From positions 86,202-150,201 of the forward strand of contig CACYSB010000002.1 of assembly GCA_902777005.1 (NCBI GenBank): 64,000 bases of DNA, in the 5' to 3' direction. Each line of letters opens with the position of its first letter. Within the stretch, counting starts at the first letter, position 1. Source of the stretch: an uncultured Bacteroidota bacterium (GTDB lineage Bacteria > Bacteroidota > Bacteroidia > Bacteroidales > P3). A model generated the notes under the pieces. That model was given only the letters and a program-made list of their open reading frames with translations. It searched no databases and was not told the origin of the DNA. Below, in pieces: positions 43,076 to 52,600 of this stretch. The position numbers were made by a program, and so were the translations under genes.

Positions 43076-44432
43076 AGAGTTTGCCAGAGAGCATGCTGGC
43101 GAGGACACGGCGCAGCTGCTGCTGGCCGCTGGCCGATATCCGGGGATCGACATGAAGGCGGCGGTGCAGCAGATCGAGGGGCTGCGGACGGCGCGGGAGA
43201 AGTGGCCGTCGCTGCCGGAGTGCGCCGATTATATGTACCCGCCGCGTCTCAACCGTGAGCAGGCATCGTCGGAGGCCACTGCCAGCTATAAATCTCGTAT
43301 CATATCCTCCCGCTCGCCCGGCGGGCTCACGAAATCCATAGATCCAGAGATTGGATTTATAGATTACGCCGTAGGCGGGGAAATAAGCCTCCCGTTCGCT
43401 ACGCTCACGAAATCCATAGATCCAGAGATTGGATTTATAGATTACGCCGTAGGCGGGGGGAAAACATCCCCTGTTCGCTGCGCTCACGAAATCCATAGAT
43501 CCAATGGGATGACGCTTAAGGCGGGCCTAAGAGTGGCCGACCTCACCGGTGGCATGGGTATAGACACGCTGGCCTTCGCCAAGGTGGCGGAGCACGTCGA
43601 CTATGTGGAGCGCGACCCGCAGCTCTGCGCCCTCATGGAGCACAACCTTCGTGCCCTCGGCGTCACCAACGTCACCGTCCACTGCGCCGACAGCCTTGAC
43701 TGGCTTAGCGCCACCCCCTCGCCGCTGAGCGCCATCTATCTCGACCCCGCGCGCCGCGACTCCGCAGGCCGCAAGGTGGCGGGCTTCGAGGACAGCACCC
43801 CCAATATCCTCGGCCATCTGCCGCTGCTCCTCTCGCGCTGCGGCACCCTCATCGTCAAGGCCAGCCCCATGATAGACCTCGACCTCGCCTGCCGCCAGCT
43901 CGGCAGCGTCGCCGACGTGCATGTCGTGGAGCTCAAGGGCGAATGCAAGGAGGCGCTCTTCGTCTGCCGCCACGACGCGGCTGAGCCGACCATCCACTGC
44001 GTGACCGTCGGCAGCGAGCCCTTCTCCTTTACCCGCGTCGCTGAGGCCGCGGCCCCCGTGAGTCTCGCCGCCGAGGTGGGGCACTGGCTCTATGAGCCCT
44101 CGGCGGCCGTGATGAAAGGCGGCCCCTACCGCCTCCTCGCGCAGCGCCACAGCCTCGCCATGCTCGACGTCAGCACCCACCTCTACACCGCCGACCGTCT
44201 CGTCGAGGGTTTCCCGGGGCGTGTGTTCCGCGTGCTGCAGGAGGTCAAGGCCACGCGCAAGGCTGTCGCCGAGGTCGTCCCTGAGGGGAAAGCCCATGTC
44301 GTCACGCGCAACTACCCCGTCGCCGCCGCCGAGCTGCAGCGGCGCCTGGGCCTCAAGGAAGGCGGCGAGCTCTTCCTCGTCGCCGCCACCCATGCCGGCC
44401 GCCCGCGCTGCTGGCTCTGCTCCCTCGCCTGA
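43050..44432 (+). CDS. Class I SAM-dependent methyltransferase with in-frame repeat insertion
   Basis: Predicted 460 residues. Apart from the insertion it resembles a conserved Bacteroidota methyltransferase with a THUMP-like C-terminal part: N-terminal helical region to about 80 (LNREQASSEATASYK), SAM motif I at about 160 (LRVADLTGGMGIDTLAFA), motif IV YLDPARRD, and a C-terminal domain (RNYPVAAAELQRRLGLKEGG). Residues about 84-152 are translated R5 repeat: LTKSIDPEIGFIDYAVGG occurs twice 26 residues apart, because the local unit is 78 bp. The insertion falls exactly between two conserved blocks. The first codons (MDYAERE) also derive from repeat DNA. Substrate unknown. Confidence 0.85.
   Translation: MDYAEREIIEFAREHAGEDTAQLLLAAGRYPGIDMKAAVQQIEGLRTAREKWPSLPECADYMYPPRLNREQASSEATASYKSRIISSRSPGGLTKSIDPEIGFIDYAVGGEISLPFATLTKSIDPEIGFIDYAVGGGKTSPVRCAHEIHRSNGMTLKAGLRVADLTGGMGIDTLAFAKVAEHVDYVERDPQLCALMEHNLRALGVTNVTVHCADSLDWLSATPSPLSAIYLDPARRDSAGRKVAGFEDSTPNILGHLPLLLSRCGTLIVKASPMIDLDLACRQLGSVADVHVVELKGECKEALFVCRHDAAEPTIHCVTVGSEPFSFTRVAEAAAPVSLAAEVGHWLYEPSAAVMKGGPYRLLAQRHSLAMLDVSTHLYTADRLVEGFPGRVFRVLQEVKATRKAVAEVVPEGKAHVVTRNYPVAAAELQRRLGLKEGGELFLVAATHAGRPRCWLCSLA
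43305..43508. repeat. R5 repeat units inside the methyltransferase reading frame
   Basis: Two full units and a third partial one, with CATAGATCC at intervals of 78 bp, all in one open frame. The variant GCCGTAGGCGGGG distinguishes these units from the flanking ones. Confidence 0.92.
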
Positions 44433-44439
44433 TTTCTTT

Positions 44440-45500
44440 TTGTCCCCTGCTCGCTGCGCTCGCGAAATCCATAGATCCAGAGGATGAATTGGATTTATAG
44501 ATTACGCCTGAGGCGTGAGAATAATCCTGCTCGCTGCGCTCGCGAAATCCATAGATCCAGAGAAAGAATGGATTTATAGATTACGCCGGAGGTGGGGGAA
44601 TAATCCTGCTCGCTGCGCTCGCGAAATCCATAGATCCAAGAGAAAGAATGGATTTATAGATTACGCCGGAGGCGTGAGAATAATCCTGCTCGCGTTGCTC
44701 GCGAGATCCATAGATCCAGAGAAAGAATGGATTTATAGATTACGCCGGAGGCGGGGGAATAATCCTGCTCGCTGCGCTCGCGAGATCCATAGATCCAGTG
44801 ATTGGATTTATAGATTACGCCGGAGGCGGGGGAATAATCCTGCTCGCGTTGCTCGCGAGATCCATAGATCCAGAGGATGAATTGGATTTATAGATTACGC
44901 CTGAGACGGGAGAATAATCCTGCTCGCGTTGCTCGCGAGATCCATAGATCCAGAGAAAGAATGGATTTATAGATTACGCCTGAGGCGTGAGAATAATCCT
45001 GCTCGCTGCGCTCGCGAAATCCATAGATCCAGAGAAAGAATGGATTTATAGATTACGCCTGAGGCGTGAGAATAATCCTGCTCGCTGCGCTCGCGAAATC
45101 CATAGATCCAGAGAAGGACAGGATTTATAGATTACGCCTGAGGCGGGGGAATAATCCTGCTCGCGTTGCTCGCGAGATCCATAGATCCAGAGAAGGACAG
45201 GATTTATAGATTACGCCGGAGGCGTGAGAATAATCCTGCTCGCTGTGCTCACGAAATCCATAGATCCAGAGATTGGATTTATAGATTACGCCGGAGGCGT
45301 GAGAATAATCCTGCTCGCTACGCTCGCGAGATCCATAGATCCAGAGAAGGACAGGATTTATAGATTACGCCTGAGGCGTGAGAATAATCCTGCTCGCTGC
45401 GCTCACGAAATCCATAGATCCAGAGATTGGATTTATAGATTACGCCGGAGGCGGGAGAAAATCATCTCCTAGCCCTTTGGGCAGAGATCCATAGATCCAG
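44440..45500. repeat. Tandem array of 14 palindromic ~80-bp repeats (family R5)
   Basis: The core CATAGATCCA recurs 14 times at steps of 80, 80, 79, 79, 74, 79, 80, 80, 80, 79, 72, 80 and 79 bp. Each unit has a GCTCGCTGCGCTCGCG hairpin-prone part, the AATCCATAGATCC / GGATTTATAGATT palindrome with a short variable centre (for example AGAAAGAAT, AGATT, AGAAGGACA, AGGATGAATT) and CGCC(G/T)GAGGCG. The last unit is only a left half, ending GATCCATAGATCCAG at 45500. No gene is apparent in this kilobase; short open frames in it are translated repeat. Confidence 0.95.
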
Positions 45501-45914
45501 CAGGGAAATCCTATTTAACATAACCGAAGAAACACCCTCTGTGTATCAGCGTGATAAGGCATTAGCTCTTATATTGCTCTTTAGTTACTCCTTAATTGCT
45601 TTTTTATTACAGTTTTATTAGTAGGAGAAACCTATGTAAAAAGTATGCTAAAATAAAGTTTTATAAACGGATAAATGCCTCTTGGTGAGCGAGTTACGAA
45701 GGGTGGGGAGGATGAAAATTGTGGATAAAATGTTAAAAATTTGCACAGATTAAAAATAATTTCTACCTTTGCGGTTGACATTCCATCCATAGTTTTTAGA
45801 GGGAAAGGGTGGATTATCTACAGAAACACAGTAAGATAGATTAAAATATAGATATATAAAGATAGCCGAAAAACGAGCGAACGTAGGGAAATAACCTAAT
45901 AACACAGTCGAACA
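45501..45914. other. A+T-rich leader region of the mntA-hepT locus
   Basis: Starts directly after a left half-unit of R5. No reading frame or RNA gene is recognised in the first 240 bp; the promoter at 45740-45771 and a ~140-nt leader fill the rest. Base composition contrasts sharply with the array before it. Confidence 0.5.
45740..45771 (+). promoter_or_regulatory. Promoter of mntA-hepT
   Basis: TTTG at 45740-45743, a 20-bp spacer and TACCTTTG at 45764-45771 match the phylum consensus. The giant gene 108 bp after hepT has no promoter of its own that I can see, so it may be read from here too. Confidence 0.85.
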
Positions 45915-46205
45915 ATGAGTGAAAATATGCTACAAACCATCCGTGATTATTTCGCCACACAACCTGTGCAGCGGGCTTGGCTTTTCGGGTCCTATGCGCG
46001 TGGCGAGGAGCGCGAGGATAGCGATGTGGACATTCTTGTCGACTTCGACGACGACGTATCACTGTTGGGACATGTTCGGATAATGTATGGACTTGAGGAC
46101 CGTATCGGACGCAAGGTCGACCTTGTGACCAACGGAACACTGTTGCCTTTTGCCGAGAAAACTGCTAACCGAGACAAGAAGATTATTTATGAGAGAGCAA
46201 ATTAG
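45915..46205 (+). CDS. mntA: MntA-type minimal nucleotidyltransferase (antitoxin)
   Basis: Predicted 96 residues. The nucleotidyltransferase motif GSYARGEEREDSDVDILVDF is complete, with the GSx10DxD pattern. In characterised MntA-HepT pairs this enzyme adds AMP to the HepT toxin and so blocks its RNase activity. The gene overlaps hepT by 17 bp, the usual coupling of the pair, and stands between half-units of the R5 repeat, which is consistent with the mobility of such modules. Confidence 0.88.
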   Translation: MSENMLQTIRDYFATQPVQRAWLFGSYARGEEREDSDVDILVDFDDDVSLLGHVRIMYGLEDRIGRKVDLVTNGTLLPFAEKTANRDKKIIYERAN

Positions 46206-46527
46206 AGATAATGGTCGCTTGGAACACATCCTCGGAGCCATAGACGACGCTCTTGGTTTCGTGAAGGAGGCATCGTTTGATGACATGAAAAACAACAAGA
46301 TGCTCTATTATGCTGTGGTCCATAGTGTGCAGATAATTGGGGAGGCGGCTTATATGCTCTCAAAAGAATTCAAGTCGAGCCATCCTGAGATTGAATGGCG
46401 TTTGATAGAAGGTATGAGGCATGTGATAGTACACGACTACTATAACGTGAGGCCATTGGAAGTTTGGAATATCGTTAAAGACGATTTGCCCAGGTTGCGA
46501 AAGCAGATAGAGGCCTTAGTCAAATAG
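46189..46527 (+). CDS. hepT: HepT-type RNase toxin
   Basis: Predicted 112 residues from the ATG at 46189 (REQIRDNGRLEHILGAIDDA); an in-frame ATG at 46150 would extend the overlap with mntA without family support. The all-helical HEPN-like protein carries the RNase motif RHVIVHDYY (R-x4-H). QIIGEAAYMLSKEF matches the middle helix of the family. The stop codon is followed 7 bp later by a right half-unit of the palindromic repeat. Confidence 0.9.
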   Translation: MREQIRDNGRLEHILGAIDDALGFVKEASFDDMKNNKMLYYAVVHSVQIIGEAAYMLSKEFKSSHPEIEWRLIEGMRHVIVHDYYNVRPLEVWNIVKDDLPRLRKQIEALVK

Positions 46528-46530
46528 TAT

Positions 46531-46560
46531 AATTGGATTTATGGATTATGCGAAGCCGGG
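46531..46560. repeat. Right half-unit of R5 after hepT
   Basis: GGATTTATGGATT at 46535-46547 is the exact reverse complement of the left half-unit AATCCATAAATCC beside the GxxExxY gene. It is followed by a degenerate GCGAAGCCGGGAGG. This closes the mntA-hepT segment that opens at the last left half-unit (45486-45500). Confidence 0.85.
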
Positions 46561-46634
46561 AGGCCGAGCAGGAGAATAGAAAACAGGAAGAAAATAGTTT
46601 AACTCACATATTTATTAACCAAAAACAAAACATT

Positions 46635-49600
46635 ATGAAACGATTTCTACGTTTTCTGGCCCTTGTGGCGCTGATGTGCGTCCCATGGGTCACACAGGCC
46701 CAAACGACCGTGGAGATTGGAGACGGTACTGCGACAAGCAACCTGGTTCCAATCGGTACGTACTACAACTATTCCATCACGGAGATGTTGTATACCGCCG
46801 ATGAGATTGGAATGGCGGGTACCATTAGTAGCATCAGCTTCTACTATATGGGTAATGCCGAAAAAAATCTCCCGATTAAGGTTTACATGCAAAACGTCGA
46901 TGCGGCTGACCTTTCAACAGGTATCAGCCTTGCCGATGCCGAACAAGTGTTCAGCGGAACGCTTTCCGTCACCACAACAGCAGGCTGGGTGACCATCGAT
47001 CTCGACTCCCCCTTCGCCTACGACGGAACATCGAACCTACTGATAGGCTGCATTAAAGATTATCTCTACTACTTCAGTGGCCAAACATGGCAGGGCACCT
47101 CTGTCTCCAACATGGCCCGTTACTCCCAAAACGACGACAACGCCTACGATGTCAGCACGGTGCCTGGCTCTGCATCATCTGTTCGCCCGAACATCCAGAT
47201 TGCCATCACCCCCAGCGGCCCCATCTGCGAGAAACCCTCTCAAATTGGTGTCTATGACAAAACCCCTAATACCGCGGTTGTCCAGTGGGATAGCGATGTA
47301 GAAAACTATATTCTTGAATACAAGTCTGCATCTGAGAGTGAATGGACTGTTATTTCCGGTCTCACCTCCAATATTTATACTTTAGAGTCGCTTCTTCCTC
47401 TCACCAGCTACAGCGTCCGTGTGAAAGCCGTCTGCGGCACTGACCTTGAGAGCGGCTACAAGTCTACTACCTTCACCACACCGGCGGGTATCCCCTTGAT
47501 TGAAGCATTTGCCACAACCAGCGTTCCTACGCAATGGACTAGGTACACTGGCCTGTTGAGCGATGTGCAAGGCGGTGCTGCTTTGTCCACTACCACTTAT
47601 GGCTGGAACTTTAATACAGGTAATGGCGTGTTCGACAATCACGCCAGAGTCAATATCTACGGCACCGGCTGCAAGTACTGGCTTGTCACTCCGTCGCTCA
47701 CGATGCAGGACAATGTCCAGCTTACTTTCGACCTGGCCCTGACAAAATATTCAGGCGAATTACAACCAATTGATGCAACTCTTGGCGCAGACGACAAGTT
47801 TGTCGTTCTGATCACTACCGACGGCGGCACCACCTGGGAGATTCTCCGTCAGTGGGACAATGAGGGTTCCGAGGATGTTTATAACGACATCGCCTGCACC
47901 GCCGCTGGACAGGCTGTGGCTATCGACCTCAGCAGCTATGCCGGTCAGAGCATCGCCATCGCTTTCTACGGCGAATCCACTGTCAGCGAAACGGGCAGTG
48001 ATAACTACCTGCATATCGACAACGTCCGTATTGACTATATTCCTTCCTGCGCTATTCCTACGGGTCTCAGCCGTTCCGATGTGACGGCCCACAGTGTGAC
48101 CCTCAGCTGGAACTCTGAGGGCGCCGACAGCTGGCAGTTGAGCGTCAACGATGCCACAGAAATGACAGGAGGGGTGCTGAATTCCAGTGAGAGCACCTTC
48201 ACCTTAATGGGCTTAACCCCCGAGACGCAGTACAGAGTTAAGGTACGCAGCGTCTGCGGCGGCTACTACAGCGAATGGACCAACAATGTGACCTTCACCA
48301 CCGCTATCGCTTGTCCGGTGCCCACGGGAGTCACTGTCACCGACATCACTACCACCACAGCCGTGGTGAACTGCACCAGCAATGCCACGCTGTTCAACTT
48401 GATGCTCGGTGAGCAGGAGATTGAGAACGTCACCCTCCCCTACACGCTGACCAACCTTGAACCTTCCACCACCTACACTGTGAAGGTGAAGGCCGTCTGC
48501 GGCGGCGAAGACGGCGAGAGCGAGTGGAGCAGTAGCACCACCTTCATGACCGCCGACGTTTGCCCCGACGGCATGGTGTGCATAGGTACCGGTACTTCTA
48601 CCAGCTATTACGTGCCCGTCAACAACTATTACAACTATAGTTTGACCGAGCAGATCTACACCGCTGAGGAGATCGGCATGGCCGGTGCAATCTTGAGCAT
48701 CGACTTCTACAAAGCCGCCACGACTGCAACGGAGAAAGATCTGGACATCTATATTGTGGCCACCGACAAGGACGAGTTTGAAAGCACTACCGACTGGATT
48801 ACCGTCACTGCTGCCGACCGCGTCTACAGCGGCACCGTCACCTTCGTCGACAACGACTGGACAACCATCGAGCTTGACAATCCGTTCATCTATGACGGTG
48901 AGAGCAACATCGCCATCGTTGTTGACAACAATACCGGTGACTATGAGGACAATACAGGTTTCCGTGTCTTTACCGACACCAAGAACAGAGCTCTGTATTA
49001 CCAAAGCGACAACACTAATGCCGACCCGCAGAATCCGACTGTTACTGCCTACAGCAGAACAACTCAGAAGAACCGCATCCGCTTAGCCATTGGCGAGCCT
49101 CCCGCATGCGCCAAGCCGGCGGGTCTTGCCGTGAACTATGAAGGCGGCACCGAGGCCACCATCAGCTGGTCCAGCGATGCTGAGGAATGGAACATGCGCG
49201 TTAACGGTGAAGATGTCAACGCCACCATCACCAACCCCTATACTCTGACCGGCCTCGACCTTGCCACCACCTACAGCGTGGAGGTACAGGCCGTCTGCGG
49301 CAATACTGAGAGCGAATGGACCAGCGCTGTCAGCTTCACCACCGACCTGTGCGATGTTGAAGACCAGTGCGAGATTACCTTCGTCCTCACTGACAGCTAT
49401 GGCGATAGTTGGAATGGCGCAGCCATCCAGGTGACCGATGTCGAGACCGGCAATGTCCTTGGAGAGCTTGCCAACGAGAACCTCAACGGTACCTCAGGTT
49501 CTGGTGAGAACGAGGAGAACATCAAGCCCCTTGCAGTTTGCAATGGTCGCCAGATTCAGTTCACATGGAAGAGCGGCAACTATGACAGCGAAGCCTCCTA

Positions 49601-52600
49601 CACTGTGACCGACATCAACGATGAGGAAATTTTCTCCGGCTCCGGTGCTATGACTGAGCCCGTCAGCTATGAGGTTAGCTGCATGGTCACCAACTGCAAG
49701 ACCCCCAGCGATCTCGCAGTCTCCGAAATTGGTTCCAACAGCGCTCAGCTGAGCTGGACCGAGAACGGCGAAGCCGAGGCTTGGGTTGTGGCTTACAAGA
49801 CTGGCGACGAAGACTTCGAAGAGGTCGATGCCGATGCCAATCCTTACGTCCTCGAGGGACTCACTCCTGAGACCGAATACATCGTCAAGGTGCGTCCCGT
49901 CTGCGACGACGAGGCCATCAAGTGGAGCGATGTTGAGACCTTCACCACCGATGTGGCCTGCCCGGCTCCCACCGAGCTGACTGCTACCGAACTCACCGCT
50001 GAAAGTGCCCTCCTTGGTTGGACTGGTACCGGCGACAACTACAATGTGCGCTATCGTCATGCCTCTGGCATCGAGCAGGACTTCGAGAACGGCCTTAACG
50101 GCTGGACTTCCATCGACGCCGACGGTGACGGCTATGGCTGGGTACTTGGTTCAGAGGCAGGCGGCATATACCTCGCCGAAGGTGGCAGCCTCTACGGCAG
50201 CGACCACAGCGGCGAAGGCGACCTGGCGACCTCCGGTTCCTACAGCAACTACCTTAATTCAGCCTTGACTCCCGACAACTACCTTGTGTCGCCGCTGGTG
50301 AACCTTGGCGGCAGCATCAGCTTCTGGGCTGTGGCACAGGATGCCAACTATCCCGAGGAACACTTTGGCGTTGCCGTGTCGACCACAGGCAATACCGATG
50401 CCTCCGATTTCACCACCATCCAGGAATGGACGATGAGTGCCACCGGTGCTACTCCCGGTGCCAAAGACCAGGGTACCTGGGTTGAGATTACCGTCGACCT
50501 GAGCGCCTATGCCGGCCAGACCGGTTATGTGGCCATCCGCCACTTCAACTGCACCGACATGTTCTTCCTGAACATCGACGACATCACCATCTCGGAACCC
50601 TCCAATGAAGAGTGGTCAGTGGCAGAAGCCGCCGACAACGAAATACTGGTTGAAGGCCTTGATCCCGAGAATAAATATGAGTTCCAGGTGCAGAGCGTTT
50701 GCGGTGACGTGACGAGCCAGTGGGCCTCCGCCACCTTCACCACCCTGCCCAACTGCTTGATGCCTACCGAGCTTGCTGTCAGCGACGTGACCGCCCACAC
50801 CGCAGCCATCAGCTTCGTGTCTGAGGATGCCGCATGGCAGTATCGTCTCAATGGTGACGATGGGAACATCGTCGACATCGATGAAAATCCATTCACCATT
50901 GATGGTCTCACAAGTGAGACCGCTTACACTGTCGAGGTGCGTACCGTCTGTGGCGACGAAGACTTCAGCACATGGACTGCTGCTGTCAACTTCACCACCC
51001 CGGTGTCCTGCCTGCCTATCGAGGATCTCCAGGTCAACGATATTACTACCACTTCTGCTGAACTCACCTGGACCAGCGATGCCGAGAACTTCGAGGTCAG
51101 ATTGGGCGAGGGCGCAGAGCAGGTGCTGAGTTACAACGGCGATATTTATGCTACTGCTATAGGAGGTGTTGGCCAGTTCCAGTGGGGTGTTATGTTCCCC
51201 GCCGGTACCAATAGTGCAGCCCCCCTTACCAAAGTGTCGGCCTACGACTATATGGCAATGACCGGAACGCTGTATATCTACAACGGCGGCGACGATGCCC
51301 CGGGTGAGGAGATCGCTTCTATGCCCGTTGAGTTCACCGGTGCCGGTGCATGGGTTGACTTCACCTTTGAGGAGCCTGTCGATATCGACGTCACCGAGAA
51401 CCTCTGGGTTGTCTTCGATAACGAAAGCGGCGCCTCTCATCCTGCCAGCACATGTGTAGATGAGGAAGATGATGCTAATGCCCGCTGGGTTGCTATCAGT
51501 GGAACATGGATGGATCTGGCAGACGCTGGAGTTCCAGGTTATGGCTTCATGATCAAGGCCAATGTTGGAGAGGAAGTCGAGTACGGTGAGCCCGTGGCTT
51601 GCACCGAGGCCGCCTATACTCTCAATGATTTGACACCTTCTACTACCTATTCTGCCCAGGTGCGTGCCAACTGCGGCGATGAGGACGGCGTGAGCGTATG
51701 GTCTACCGTCATCTTCACCACCGAGGCCACATGCCCTGCTCCCACCGGTTTGGCGGTCAACTATCAGGGTGGTAACAGCGCTGAAGTAACCTTCAGCTCT
51801 GATGCCGATATGTGGAACATTGACATTAACGGTGAAGTGATTGAGGGCATTGAGAGTCCTTACGAGATGACCGACCTTGAATATGGCACTACATATACTA
51901 TTAAGGTGCAGACTGACTGCGGTGAGGAGACCAGCGAGTGGACCAATGCCGTCAGCTTCACCACCGACCTGTGCGATGTTGAAGACCAGTGCGAAATCAC
52001 CTTCGTCCTCACCGACGCTTGGGGTGACGGCTGGAATGGCGCAGCCATCCAGGTGACCGATGTCGAGACCGGCAATGTCCTTGGAGAGCTTGCCAACGAG
52101 AACCTCAACGGTACCTCCGGTTCTGACGAGAACGAGGAGAACATCAAGACCCTCGCAGTTTGCGATGGCCGTCAGATTCAGTTCACTTGGATTAGCGGCA
52201 GCTATGACAGTGAAGCCTCCTACGCTGTGACCGATGCCCTTGAACAGGAGATCTTCTCCGGCAGCGGTGCAATGAGCGAGCCGGTAGACTATGTGAACCA
52301 CTGCACTCCTCCCGAGTGTGTCATGCCCACTGACCTTGCTGTCAGCGACGTGACCGCCCACACCGCCACCATCAACTTCACTTTCGAGGCCGACGGTGCT
52401 GAGTATCGCCTCAATGGCGACGATGGGACCATCGCCGGTATCCAGGAGCTGCCCTTAACGATTGAAGGCCTTGACGGCGCGACCGACTACAGCATCCAGG
52501 TGCGTGCCATCTGCGGCACCAACAACACCAGCGACTGGACCACCGCAGTGAGCTTCACCACCTTGGAGTCCTGCCCGGCTGTAACCGACGTCGAGGTTGA

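Noticed and set aside
44515..45472. Short plus-strand open frames in the R5 array
   Set aside because: They are translations of the repeat; the 79-80 bp step does not keep a frame, and there is no start context or homology.
44440..45500. CRISPR array
   Set aside because: The units are ~80 bp and nearly all conserved; the only variable parts are a few bases at the palindrome centre, far too short for spacers, and no cas gene is near.
46533..46634. An earlier ATG for the giant protein
   Set aside because: The extension is R5 half-unit sequence and places 34 polar residues before an excellent signal peptide.
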